Positions 1 to 8,141 of a DNA stretch of 64,000 nucleotides are shown here, in pieces. The position numbers and the translations under genes were made by a program. The notes beneath the pieces are model-generated. The model saw only the letters and a program-made list of their open reading frames with translations. It was not told the origin of the DNA and searched no databases. The stretch is from Enterococcus pallens ATCC BAA-351 (GTDB taxonomy: Bacteria > Bacillota > Bacilli > Lactobacillales > Enterococcaceae): assembly GCF_000407485.1 (NCBI RefSeq), contig NZ_ASWD01000001.1, positions 248,001 to 312,000 of the forward strand, given 5' to 3'. Within the stretch, counting starts at the first letter, position 1, and every line of letters starts with the position of its first letter.

Positions 1-530
1 ACAAACTGTTCCTCCAAAGGCATGTTAATTCGACACTTTGATGGCAAGAAAGAGAAATAATAATCCTCAAATTTGTGTTCTTCCTTTAATGGAAGATTGA
101 AGGCTGGGCGGCTGCCTAAAGCAAAAATCATTTCCTCTTCTCCTAGGTTCTGGAGGTTGTAATGCACGCGCAGGCCTTCACCCCATATTTCATATTTCAC
201 GGTTAAATGAAAGATAAATGGGTATATTTTTAACGTTTCTGGATTTGAACTCAGCGAAAAGATAGCGTATTCATTTGTTTGTTCCACCAAATCGAATAAG
301 CAGTCCCGGGCGAATCCGTTCTCGGGCATTTGATACTGTTGGCCTTTATAGCTGTAATGATTATTTTTAAGCCGCCCGATAAAGGGAAAGAGGATTGGCG
401 CATGCCATTTCCAGTAGGTCGGATTGCCTTGCCAGATGTATTCAATTCCGTTTGACTTGAGACTAACTAGCTCAGCACCTTTTTCACTAATTGTTGCTGT
501 GAGACTATCGTTAAAGATAATAACAGTCAT
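1..530 (-). CDS. Aldose 1-epimerase family protein, LacX-like (partial, 3' end missing)
   Basis: The gene is cut by the left window edge, so only about 176 N-terminal residues are seen. It is read leftwards from an ATG at 528-530 preceded by AGAAAGGTG. The protein begins MTVIIFNDSLTA and carries the LacX-type block WKWHAPILFPFIGRLKN followed by an NGFARD segment. These match the family of the complete LacX-like protein at 28653-29546 (RHAPILFPIVGKLKN, HGFARD). Family members are mutarotase-fold proteins that probably interconvert sugar or sugar-phosphate anomers in the cytoplasm. The exact substrate cannot be read from sequence, and its downstream partners lie outside the window. Confidence 0.8.
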   Translation of the reverse strand, partial: MTVIIFNDSLTATISEKGAELVSLKSNGIEYIWQGNPTYWKWHAPILFPFIGRLKNNHYSYKGQQYQMPENGFARDCLFDLVEQTNEYAIFSLSSNPETLKIYPFIFHLTVKYEIWGEGLRVHYNLQNLGEEEMIFALGSRPAFNLPLKEEHKFEDYYFSFLPSKCRINMPLEEQF

Positions 531-1015
531 GCGATCACACCTTTCTGATGATGGAGATTTCGAAGTTTTTATCTGACTTGGGAAATAGGAATCTACTTTT
601 ACCTGGTTAATGAAAGCCTTATCATTTTATATTAAATTTTTAGTCTGTGTTTCTGTTGGTAAGCAACCTTTAAAAAGAGCCTGATTGGTACTGTTTAAAA
701 TGATGTTGTATCACCTCGTTTTTCTAAAAACGGTAGCTACGCCATGAATGTCTATAAAATTACTATTAAACTATTTCGTTAATATTTTCACATACCAGGA
801 TGGTCAAATACATCTGCTTAAAAGGATACTGAAATTTTATAAAGATGTCAAGGTGCTATTTTAACATATAAATGTATCGGTATTTATTTTAAATACACGC
901 TGCGGTATCTAATATATTTATTATTACAGTCAGAATTTCTGTTTAACAAGTTAAATGATGCAGGTATCATCCGCATACAGAGTTTTAGCACAGAAAAGGG
1001 TCTTTTTTCAGAAAA
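531..1015. other. Intergenic region between divergent genes
   Basis: This 485-base AT-rich stretch separates the divergent LacX-like and phosphodiesterase genes and must hold both promoters. A short inverted repeat (CGTTTTT, two bases, AAAAACG) lies near 718-733. Several TATAAT-like hexamers occur, but none has a convincing -35 partner. I see no gene here. Confidence 0.5.
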
Positions 1016-2839
1016 ATGGACAAATTGGGAAATTATCCTTATACTGCTCACATGAGGAAATTAACTTTACTAAAATTAATCAGAATAAACGGTGTCTTTC
1101 TTTTCTTTCTGCTGCTTTTAAATGGTGGCGGTAAGGTGGTATTTGGGGCTGAAGAGTTTTCTGCTAGTCTCCACGAGTCGCCATTCGCGCAGACTAATTT
1201 TCCAGTGGCGGTTTCTAATAAAGAAACAACGCGAATCGATTCGGATGATAGCTGGGTAAACAGTCAGTTCACAACGACCTTAGACAATCACTTTTACCAA
1301 AAAGACTTGGAAGCCAACAGCATTGTCAATGTCCGTCCTGTTTTTCGTTTGATTAATCTAAACAAAAAGCAAACAGTTTATCGGCTACAGGCTGATTTTA
1401 CTTATACCAATGATACTGAGAAGGTCGAATTTGTTGTTTGGGGTGATTCGGAGAACAAAACAGATCTTCAAAAATATCCGGCTGTTTTTGATTCTGCTAC
1501 TAAAAAGTGGGAGGCAGATGTACCGATTACCAATCACAAATTAGTTGGCCGGTATCAGGTTCTTATATTAGTGACGAAGAAAGATGGTCGCAATGATAAG
1601 ATCGACTTTGGGGAATTTGAGGTGACACAGCCAACGATTTCAGCCAAGCTTGATCCAGCTAGGACAGACAAAGGACAATTTGACGTGCTCGTCCAGGTAG
1701 ATAGTCCAGCTGAGGTGGAAACATTGGAGGTTCCGGTATGGTCAAAAGAGGATAAAAGTGATCTGAAAGTCTATCAAGGCCAACGTCAATCACCTACAAC
1801 TTATAGTATCCGAATGGATTATGAAGATTTCGATTTCCAAAATGGGATTTACTATACAGAGGCCTTTCTCACCAGTCAAAATGGCTTGTCTGCTCAAAGT
1901 GAAATAAACGAGGCAACGATCGATTTGACTCTGCCAAAACGGATTCGGGTGCTGCAGGATACAACAAGTTATCAAAATCGTGCCCTAAACGAAGGAGCTA
2001 GTGAGATGGCCCATAATACGATGCTCAGGGTTGAGGGGATTGTCTATAATGAAGAATTAAAAATTTTCAAAACCGATAGTGGGTATATTCCAGCAGATAA
2101 TTTAGCGGTTGTTGAAACGGATGAGGAGGTTCGTTTTATCAGTCATCGCGGAAATAGTCGTGTAGCCCCTGAGAATTCTTTACCGGCTTTCCAGCAGGCT
2201 AATACATGGGGTGTTGAAACGGATCTTCGATTAACCAAGGATCGGCAATGGGTCATTATGCATGATGACAGTGTCGATCGGATGACCAATGGCAGCGGGC
2301 TAGTCAGTGAATTTACCTTGGAGGAGATGAAGCAGCTGCGTATCGATCATGGCAAAAATGTCGAGACCTTTGATCAAAGCCAATTGATGATACCGACTTT
2401 AGAGGACTATCTAGCTACTATGCAGCAATATCACAAGGTTCCTCTGCTTGATTTGAAGCCAACTGATTTAACGGCAGATGATTATGACAATCTTGCTTAT
2501 TGGTTGGATCATTATGGTTTTGGAGAAACCGGTATGGTGATCTCTTTTGATTTTCTTCATTTGCAGGAGATAAAGCAGCGCTTACCGAATATCCATGTGC
2601 AGTTATTGAGTAATGAGCTGACTGAACAAGTGATTGCTGATGTCTATCATCTAGGTAACAATGCCGGATTAGATGTTCGCTACGACAATATTGTTTCTCA
2701 AGTTGATCTGGTAACCAAAGCTCAATCAATTGGTCTGAAAATAAATGCCTGGACAATTCCTAAGAAAGAATGGAAACAAGCGGAAAAAATTGGGGTGGAT
2801 TTTATCACTGCAAAAACGGGCCCGAAGAAAACTAGCTAG
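1016..2839 (+). CDS. Secreted glycerophosphodiester phosphodiesterase with GBS Bsp-like repeats
   Basis: The protein has 607 residues. A hydrophobic signal segment lies at about 25-44 (ending near GKVVFGAEE), so it should be exported. Residues of about 95-310 form two related beta-rich modules with the PVW...DL..Y pattern of the GBS Bsp-like repeat. Residues of about 373-605 form a GDPD catalytic domain, with HRGN near 378, an ETDLR metal-site segment near 400 and MHDD near 414. GDPD enzymes hydrolyse glycerophosphodiesters to glycerol-3-phosphate and an alcohol; outside the cell, lipoteichoic acid fragments or deacylated phospholipids are plausible substrates. The start is weakly supported (AAAAGGG 13 bases upstream); a second ATG at 1052 has no ribosome site. 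A terminator hairpin follows. Confidence 0.85.
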   Translation: MDKLGNYPYTAHMRKLTLLKLIRINGVFLFFLLLLNGGGKVVFGAEEFSASLHESPFAQTNFPVAVSNKETTRIDSDDSWVNSQFTTTLDNHFYQKDLEANSIVNVRPVFRLINLNKKQTVYRLQADFTYTNDTEKVEFVVWGDSENKTDLQKYPAVFDSATKKWEADVPITNHKLVGRYQVLILVTKKDGRNDKIDFGEFEVTQPTISAKLDPARTDKGQFDVLVQVDSPAEVETLEVPVWSKEDKSDLKVYQGQRQSPTTYSIRMDYEDFDFQNGIYYTEAFLTSQNGLSAQSEINEATIDLTLPKRIRVLQDTTSYQNRALNEGASEMAHNTMLRVEGIVYNEELKIFKTDSGYIPADNLAVVETDEEVRFISHRGNSRVAPENSLPAFQQANTWGVETDLRLTKDRQWVIMHDDSVDRMTNGSGLVSEFTLEEMKQLRIDHGKNVETFDQSQLMIPTLEDYLATMQQYHKVPLLDLKPTDLTADDYDNLAYWLDHYGFGETGMVISFDFLHLQEIKQRLPNIHVQLLSNELTEQVIADVYHLGNNAGLDVRYDNIVSQVDLVTKAQSIGLKINAWTIPKKEWKQAEKIGVDFITAKTGPKKTS

Positions 2840-2883
2840 TAGATAATTGTTGGCTGTGCTAAAAGTCCAAACTAATAAAAATG

Positions 2884-2938
2884 AAACCATCATTTCTAAG
2901 GTATTCTGACTGATATCTTATTGAAATGATGGTTTTTT
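2884..2938 (+). terminator. Rho-independent terminator after the GDPD gene
   Basis: AAACCATCATTTC at 2884-2896 pairs with GAAATGATGGTTT at 2923-2935. An imperfect inner stem (TAAGGTAT with ATATCTTA) extends the helix, and a T run follows on the plus strand. Confidence 0.8.
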
Positions 2939-3086
2939 GGTTGCAACACAGCTTTGAAGACTTTCTCATAAAAAGTTGAACCGATTAAAAATGATTTCGC
3001 CTAATTTTACGTATTTTATTTTGTAAATAAACCGATGACTGCGTATTCAATATAATTTCTGCGCACGAAGTCATGGAAGGAGAACT

Positions 3087-3368
3087 ATGAGAAAGAAAAT
3101 AGCACCTTTATCAGTTAGTGAGAAAAAGAGATTTATGAATCGGTACATGGAAATCAGAAATACTCTCCAAAATAAAGGGATTCGCCGATTTGCAATGGGA
3201 ATAATCAGTACGGGTGTTTACTTGATGTTACACAAGCGATTTATATTTTTGGAAACGACTCTTAAACTTACGGTATTGCTGTTTCTTGTAGGTACTTTAA
3301 AGTCCTTTGGTCATCTAGTAATCTTAGATAGGATCTACGCATGGTATAAAAAATATGGGATTTACTAA
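3087..3368 (+). CDS. Small basic membrane protein, unknown function
   Basis: This 93-residue protein has a strong ribosome site (GAAGGAG, then ACT before the ATG). The N-terminal third is highly basic (MRKKIAPLSVSEKKRF). Two hydrophobic stretches follow, at about 37-50 (MGIISTGVYLML) and 60-78 (LTVLLFLVGTLKSFGHL), suggesting a two-helix membrane protein with positive flanks. I do not recognise a family. It stands alone between two terminators, so it is probably its own transcript. Good initiation signals and clean boundaries argue that the gene is real. Confidence 0.6.
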   Translation: MRKKIAPLSVSEKKRFMNRYMEIRNTLQNKGIRRFAMGIISTGVYLMLHKRFIFLETTLKLTVLLFLVGTLKSFGHLVILDRIYAWYKKYGIY

Positions 3369-3423
3369 ATAATCCAAATCGTCTAAAAAGTACAAACCAT
3401 TTTCAGAAATGAATTCTAGTTAT

Positions 3424-3455
3424 CATCCTGAATTTCAACGTTCAGGATGTTTTTT
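3424..3455 (+). terminator. Rho-independent terminator after the small membrane protein
   Basis: CATCCTGAA at 3424-3432 pairs with TTCAGGATG at 3441-3449 and is followed by six T residues on the plus strand. Confidence 0.85.
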
Positions 3456-3544
3456 GTTGTGAGAGGCTTTCCAAGCATTTTGTTGTTCATTAAAAACAAA
3501 TCGTGTTACGGTAATTTTATCAAGTGATAAGTGGAGGTCTTTTT

Positions 3545-4606
3545 ATGTTTTTAGCGATTAATGAAATCAGGCATTCAAAGCTTCGTTATACGTTGGTCAT
3601 CGGTGTGATGTTTCTGATTGCTTATTTGGTGTTCTTCCTAACAGGCCTAGCTTATGGATTGGCACAAGACAATCGTACAGCGGTAGATAAATGGAATGCG
3701 GACAATATCTTGTTAACAGAGGAAGCAAATAATAATTTGAATATGTCGATGATTCCTTTAAAGACCTTTGATGAAGTAAAGGCCGATGAAAAAGCCTATC
3801 TTGCCCAGACTGCAGGGGTCATAAAAGGCGACAGTGGAGAAAAAATTGATGTCAGCTTCTTTGGAATTGATAGGGATCAATTTTTAGCCCCTAAGCTTAC
3901 CAGCGGTGAAATGTTCGCATCAGATGATGAAGCTGTGGCAGATAACTCGTTGAAGGAACAGTATAATCTTAAACTAGGCGAAAAGGTGAAACTTGCCGGA
4001 AATGACAAAGAGTTAACCATCGTTGGTTTCACCGACAACGCAAAATTTAATGTTGCGCCTGTACTGTATACGACAATTGGTGCCTACCAAGAGATCCGAT
4101 TTGAAACACAGGGAACCGATGAAAATACCCGAATCAATGCAATTATTACCCGCGGAAAGGTTCAGTCTATTCCAGATGATTTGGATAAGACCAGTATTAA
4201 AAGTTTTATCAATGAGTTGCCCGGGTATAGTGCACAGGTGCTGACTTTCGGCTTCATGATTGGCTTCTTGATCGTAATTGCCGCAATTGTCATAGGCATC
4301 TTCATTTACGTTCTGACAATGCAAAAAGCAGAAATCTTTGGCGTAATGAAAGCACAAGGAATTTCCAGCCGTTACATTTCAAATTCGGTAATCGCTCAGA
4401 CCTTTTTATTAGCGACGGTTGGTGTAGTCGTTGGATTGGCAGCTACTTTGGGAACTGCTTTAGTTTTACCAGATGCCGTACCATTTCAAGTAAATATGCT
4501 CTTCTTTGGTGGAATCAGTGTGCTGATGATTTTAGTCGCATTGATTGGCGCATTCTTTTCAGTTAGAACGATAGTCAAGATTGACCCGCTGAAGGCGATC
4601 GGATAG
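3545..4606 (+). CDS. ABC transporter permease, FtsX/MacB type (HrtB-like)
   Basis: The permease has 353 residues, starting at the ATG seven bases after GGAGG (3533-3537). An upstream in-frame GTG at 3524 lies before that ribosome site and is rejected. There is one N-terminal membrane helix (about residues 15-38), a large extracytoplasmic domain (about 40-230) and three C-terminal helices (about 235-345), which is the single-FtsX-domain layout. The opening MFLAINEIRHSKLRY and the short length resemble the HrtB permease of Gram-positive haem-efflux pumps, but that is family-level resemblance only. The ATPase gene follows 11 bases later. Substrate is not shown; haem or another hydrophobic toxicant is a guess. 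Confidence 0.8.
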   Translation: MFLAINEIRHSKLRYTLVIGVMFLIAYLVFFLTGLAYGLAQDNRTAVDKWNADNILLTEEANNNLNMSMIPLKTFDEVKADEKAYLAQTAGVIKGDSGEKIDVSFFGIDRDQFLAPKLTSGEMFASDDEAVADNSLKEQYNLKLGEKVKLAGNDKELTIVGFTDNAKFNVAPVLYTTIGAYQEIRFETQGTDENTRINAIITRGKVQSIPDDLDKTSIKSFINELPGYSAQVLTFGFMIGFLIVIAAIVIGIFIYVLTMQKAEIFGVMKAQGISSRYISNSVIAQTFLLATVGVVVGLAATLGTALVLPDAVPFQVNMLFFGGISVLMILVALIGAFFSVRTIVKIDPLKAIG

Positions 4607-4617
4607 GAGGACGAATC

Positions 4618-5310
4618 ATGAGTGCAATTGAATTTAAGCAGGTAAAGAAAAATTTTAAAGATGGCGATGCCACGATTGAAGCGTTAAAAGAAACCAACTT
4701 TTCTGTTGAAAAAGGCGAGTTTATTGCCATCATTGGTCCATCTGGTTCTGGAAAAAGTACGTTTCTGACGATTGCCGGTGGTTTGCAATCCCCCTCTGAA
4801 GGCGAAGTGTTGATCAATAACGAAGATTTTAGCCAAAAGAAAGAAAAGGAGCGGGCAAAATTACGCTTTAAAGAAATCGGCTTTATTTTGCAGGCTTCTA
4901 ACCTAGTTCCTTTTTTAACTGTTAAGAAGCAGCTGAAATTAGTGGATAAGGTCAGCAAAAAGGATAATGCAGACGTGGCGGAAAAACTCTTTCAGCAGCT
5001 AGGGATTGACAGCCTGGAGAATAAATATCCGGAAGAGCTTTCTGGTGGTGAACGACAGCGAGTGGCGATTGCTCGTGCGTTGTATCATGATCCCACGATT
5101 ATTCTTGCTGATGAGCCAACTGCTAGCTTGGATTCTGAAAAGGCTTATGAGGTGGTTAAGATTCTTGCCAAAGAAACGAAAGAAAAAAACAAAGCGACCA
5201 TCATGGTAACCCACGACACACGCTTAGTAAAATATTGTGACCGAGTATTGGAAATGAAAGATGGCCAGCTGAAGGAACAAGCCATGGATGAAAAACAAAC
5301 TGCAGAATAG
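4618..5310 (+). CDS. ABC transporter ATP-binding protein (HrtA/MacB-like)
   Basis: This 230-residue ATPase powers the permease encoded just upstream; its ribosome site GGAGG overlaps the permease stop region. Walker A (GPSGSGKST) is at about 40-48, the ABC signature (LSGGERQR) at about 140, Walker B with the D-loop (ILADEPTASLD) at about 161-171 and the H-loop (VTHD) near 197. It belongs to the LolD/MacB/HrtA subfamily that pairs with FtsX-type permeases in mechanotransmission or efflux rather than classical import. Permease and ATPase form a two-gene plus-strand operon closed by the terminator at 5329. Confidence 0.9.
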   Translation: MSAIEFKQVKKNFKDGDATIEALKETNFSVEKGEFIAIIGPSGSGKSTFLTIAGGLQSPSEGEVLINNEDFSQKKEKERAKLRFKEIGFILQASNLVPFLTVKKQLKLVDKVSKKDNADVAEKLFQQLGIDSLENKYPEELSGGERQRVAIARALYHDPTIILADEPTASLDSEKAYEVVKILAKETKEKNKATIMVTHDTRLVKYCDRVLEMKDGQLKEQAMDEKQTAE

Positions 5311-5328
5311 CTAGTAAAGTCTTTTAAG

Positions 5329-5372
5329 AAAACTCTCAAAGCTTAGAAAAACAAAGCTTTGAGAGTTTTTTT
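5329..5372. terminator. Bidirectional terminator between convergent ABC and xerS genes
   Basis: AAAACTCTCAAAGCTT at 5329-5344 pairs with AAGCTTTGAGAGTTTT at 5354-5369, with a T run on the plus strand and an A run on the other side. It serves the ABC operon from the left and probably xerS from the right. Confidence 0.9.
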
Positions 5373-5373
5373 G

Positions 5374-6471
5374 CTACAACTGATTCAAGGCATCAGTGGT
5401 CTTATCATTTTCAATATGAGTATACAAAGTTGTTGTAGTTGTCGAGCTATGTCCCAGCTGTTGAGCTGTTAAAACCAGGTTATTGGTTTGCTGATAAAGT
5501 CTGGTTGCTAAGGTATGGCGCAGCTTGTGGGGAGTCACTCGTACTTTAAACTGTGCAGAGTATTTTTCCACCATTTTTTCAATCGCCGATCCGGTGATTC
5601 GGTTAGCCTTTCCTTTACTAATAGAAAGGAAGAAGGCTTGCTCATATTTATCTGGATGATATCGTTCCTCTCGAATTGCCAGGTAATTAGCCAAGTATTC
5701 CATAGCAAAGGCTGCAATTCGTACCGAATCAGTTTTATTCCCTTTGCGAACGACGGTTACACGATTTTGTTCAAAGTTAATATCCTCGAGATCAATACTG
5801 ACAACCTCCGACAAACGAAGACCGGAAGCAAGCATTAGGGCATTAATAGCAAGGTCACGTTCACAATCACGGCGATAAAATTTCATTGCCTGTGGAGAGA
5901 GGTTTTCCGGATAGACATCGCGAATATAATCTAAATAATTTTCAGTTTCGTCACCTAAAAACAGTTTATCTTCAATCATATCTGCTCGTGACTGTAAGGT
6001 CCGCCGATCAGATACATTAGAAATTTCCCGCATGATATCATGGGTAAGATAGGGCTTGTTTTGACTATTATTAGAGCTTTCAGCAAGATATTTGAATAAA
6101 ACTTTTAAAGCAGTGATGTTTCGCTGAATGGTGACTTTGGACAAGGTATCACTAGACTGCTTTTTTGTGCCATCTTGATTTAGTTGCCGAGTATTTTGCT
6201 TTTTGCGTCTTAAAAGGTAAGACTTGTATTGCGTAGCGGTTCTCAGCTGCAGTTTGTCTAAGGAAGCAGGAGAGATGGCGCTCATTTCTGTTTCTGGAAC
6301 TTGTTTTTGTTGAATCAACCACTGGAAGAACTGCTGATAATTTTTTAAATATTCAAGAATTGTATTGGGTGAGTATTCATCTGCACTTTTTATTTCGACA
6401 AATTCCTGAATGAATGAGGGCATGTGTTCAAGAAGTTGATCAATTTTTTCATTTGCTTTTTCTTTGGACAT
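5374..6471 (-). CDS. xerS: Tyrosine recombinase XerS
   Basis: This 365-residue tyrosine recombinase resolves chromosome dimers at a dif site before cell division. An N-terminal SAM-like core-binding domain (about residues 15-165) precedes the catalytic domain with Arg in GLRLSE (about 216), Lys in VRKGNKT (about 242), HKLRH (about 315), GHSS (about 341) and the nucleophilic Tyr in LYTH (about 350). Its length of about 360 residues, against about 300 for XerC or XerD, fits the single-recombinase XerS type of streptococci and lactococci. The ATG at 6471 has AAGGTG six bases upstream; the GTG three codons earlier overlaps that site. The dif-like site at 7012-7042 lies in the region upstream of its start, which supports the assignment. 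Confidence 0.93.
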   Translation of the reverse strand: MSKEKANEKIDQLLEHMPSFIQEFVEIKSADEYSPNTILEYLKNYQQFFQWLIQQKQVPETEMSAISPASLDKLQLRTATQYKSYLLRRKKQNTRQLNQDGTKKQSSDTLSKVTIQRNITALKVLFKYLAESSNNSQNKPYLTHDIMREISNVSDRRTLQSRADMIEDKLFLGDETENYLDYIRDVYPENLSPQAMKFYRRDCERDLAINALMLASGLRLSEVVSIDLEDINFEQNRVTVVRKGNKTDSVRIAAFAMEYLANYLAIREERYHPDKYEQAFFLSISKGKANRITGSAIEKMVEKYSAQFKVRVTPHKLRHTLATRLYQQTNNLVLTAQQLGHSSTTTTTLYTHIENDKTTDALNQL

Positions 6472-6638
6472 AAAAATCACCTTCCTGTGTAGACCATTTT
6501 TTCGATAATAAGAGGGGGAGCTCCTACTATAATAATATTAGGTATATACCAATTTGTCAACTAGTTTTTATTTTATTTTTCAAAAACCTTTAAACAGCAA
6601 AGAAAAGGAGAGGAGTTTGGGATGCTCTTTGTTATTTT

Positions 6639-6672
6639 ATCATTCTGAAAAAACATATCTTTTCAGAATGAT
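6639..6672. repeat. Perfect 13-bp inverted repeat, no T run
   Basis: ATCATTCTGAAAA at 6639-6651 is mirrored by TTTTCAGAATGAT at 6660-6672 around an eight-base spacer AACATATC. No clear U tract follows on either strand, so it looks more like a protein-binding palindrome or an RNA stem than a terminator. It lies about 170 bases upstream of xerS. Confidence 0.7.
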
Positions 6673-6678
6673 GGGTAT

Positions 6679-6704
6679 TTTGTTTACATAATATATTTAT
6701 GGAT
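6679..6704 (+). repeat. Copy 1 of a dispersed 26-bp AT-rich motif
   Basis: The motif begins TTTGTTTACATAATA and ends ATGGAT. A second copy in the same orientation at 13467-13492 matches 23 of 26 positions. Function is unknown; both copies are intergenic. Confidence 0.55.
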
Positions 6705-7011
6705 AGCTAACCTTGAAAAACTAAACTCAGGCTGACTCAAAAAATTGCTTAAAAACATCTGCATCATCATTTTTTTGAAAAAATTTCTTCTTTAGTGATC
6801 TGCATGAACTCGTTCACCGTACAAATCAAACCTCATAACCAGCAACTAATCTAGCACAAAAGATCCAACTAAAGAGTAAAAATTAGGAACAAATCGAGAT
6901 AAAATGCAGCTAAACGTACAGCGTTGACTAAACCTTTGAAAAAGCAGCGATTTTGACCAAATTAGACCTATATGGCTGAGAATTGCTGATACTACAGAAT
7001 CTATTATATCC

Positions 7012-7042
7012 ATCTTTCCGAAAAACGTACATTTTTTAGAAA
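7012..7042. other. Putative dif site (difSL-like) for XerS
   Basis: The 31 bases have a left arm ATCTTTCCGAA, a central segment rich in A around AAACGTACA, and a right arm TTTTTTAGAAA. From memory, the difSL site of lactococci and streptococci has the same length and the same TTTCCGAAAAAC core and GAAA end, with most positions matching. The site lies about 540 bases from xerS, where difSL sites are usually found. Gene strand bias switches here from mainly + to mainly -. The match to the published consensus is recalled, not computed. Confidence 0.75.
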
Positions 7043-7080
7043 GATGAAAGTTGATCATGAGATAAAACGCTGATCTATCA

Positions 7081-7206
7081 GGCCTTCTTACTTTTGGTGA
7101 TCACGTAAAATTACCGTTAGTTTGAACAACAACAATTATCGGAGAGTCCTTAATCGACTATGTGGCTCGTAGAAATCCGACCTTTAAAGAAATCCGTCCA
7201 CTTTAA
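7081..7206 (+). pseudogene. Possible coding remnant with one in-frame TGA
   Basis: One plus-strand frame reads GLLTFGDHVKLPLV, then TGA at 7123-7125, then TTTIIGESLIDYVARRNPTF and ends at TAA 7204-7206. The composition is protein-like, but there is no upstream start, and another stop lies just before it. It may be the tail of a decayed gene left at the terminus. I do not recognise the family, and chance cannot be excluded. Confidence 0.25.
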
Positions 7207-7262
7207 TCTCAAATGGGAACGTATATTCTTATATGCAATATAAAAAGAATCAGCACATATAT

Positions 7263-8141
7263 TTATGCTGATCCTACGGCAGTAATAGTTTCTAAGTCGA
7301 ATAATGAATGTGTAGCCTTGTAAATGGTCCGAGCTATACTTGCATTATTCATGGTATACAAATGAATGCCTGATGCACCTTGTGTTACCAAATCAACAAT
7401 CTGATCAACTGCATAAGCCATTCCAGCATCTCGCAAAGCCACTGGATTGTCAGCGTATTTATCTAGGATTGCCATAAATTTTTTAGGTAATTGGACATTG
7501 GCTGTTCGCAAAATTCGTTCTGCTTGGCGTTTATTAATAATCGGCATAATACCAGCTAGGATCGGAACGTTAATACCTGCTAACCAGCAATTTTCTTGAA
7601 ATTGGTAAAAGTGCTGGTTGTCAAAAAACATTTGCGTAATCAGCTGATCTGCCCCGGCTTCAACTTTTTGTTTTAAATAATGGATGTCCTCCACTGTATC
7701 AGAGGATTCTGGGTGGCCTTGCGGGTAGCAAGCCGCAGAAATGGAAAAGCTTGGGTCCCAGTGTTTAATATAAGCTATGAGATCACTAGCATAAAGGAAA
7801 TCGTTATTTCGCTGCACATCGGGATAAAGATCGCCACGTAAAGCTAGGATATGTTGAAGTCCTTTTTGCTGAAGAGAAGTCAGAATTGTATCCACCTCCT
7901 CTTCATTCAAATAAGCAGCTGTTAAATGAACAATGCTGTCTACTTGATGCTGCTGTTGAATATGCTCAGCAATTTTTACTGTGCTGTCTTCCAATGACGT
8001 TTGCCGATTGCTGCAGGTAACACTAATGAAATCTGGTGATAATCCTTCCATTTGCTTTAGTGAAGTAAACAAGCTATCATTAGTAGCTTTTGAAGTTGGT
8101 GGGAATACTTCAAAGGATAAACTAGTTTTCGCTGACTGCAT
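7263..8141 (-). CDS. metF: 5,10-methylenetetrahydrofolate reductase
   Basis: This 292-residue TIM-barrel flavoprotein reduces methylene-THF to methyl-THF, the methyl donor used by MetE. It shows LSFEVFPP at the N terminus (the usual catalytic Glu position), [14 protein letters not shown] near 100 and a conserved QMFFDN segment near 168. Its ATG has GGGAGGTG seven bases upstream, and its first 20 bases overlap the end of metE, so the two are translationally coupled in a metE-metF operon. Length is normal for the family. Confidence 0.95.
   Translation of the reverse strand: MQSAKTSLSFEVFPPTSKATNDSLFTSLKQMEGLSPDFISVTCSNRQTSLEDSTVKIAEHIQQQHQVDSIVHLTAAYLNEEEVDTILTSLQQKGLQHILALRGDLYPDVQRNNDFLYASDLIAYIKHWDPSFSISAACYPQGHPESSDTVEDIHYLKQKVEAGADQLITQMFFDNQHFYQFQENCWLAGINVPILAGIMPIINKRQAERILRTANVQLPKKFMAILDKYADNPVALRDAGMAYAVDQIVDLVTQGASGIHLYTMNNASIARTIYKATHSLFDLETITAVGSA

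Larger units (their letters stand above)
6472..7262. other. Long intergenic region around the putative terminus
   Basis: This stretch of about 790 bases between xerS and metF holds the xerS promoter, a perfect 13-bp inverted repeat (6639-6672), a copy of a repeated AT-rich motif (6679-6704), the dif-like site (7012-7042) and a possible gene remnant (7081-7206). Open frames are short and lack ribosome sites, so I do not call an intact gene. Confidence 0.6.

Noticed and set aside
531-1015. A hidden small gene upstream of the GDPD gene
   Set aside because: All frames are broken by stops and no ribosome site with a following open frame was found.
3524-3544. GTG at 3524 as the start of the ABC permease
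   Set aside because: It lies upstream of the GGAGG site that correctly positions the ATG at 3545.
6639-6672. The palindrome as the primary dif site
   Set aside because: Its arms lack the TTTCCGAA core seen in the 7012-7042 site, and it is a perfect dyad, whereas dif sites have imperfect arms.
6846-7058. 70-codon minus-strand frame across the dif-like site
   Set aside because: No ribosome site, odd composition and it contains the dif-like sequence; more likely chance in a non-coding terminus region.
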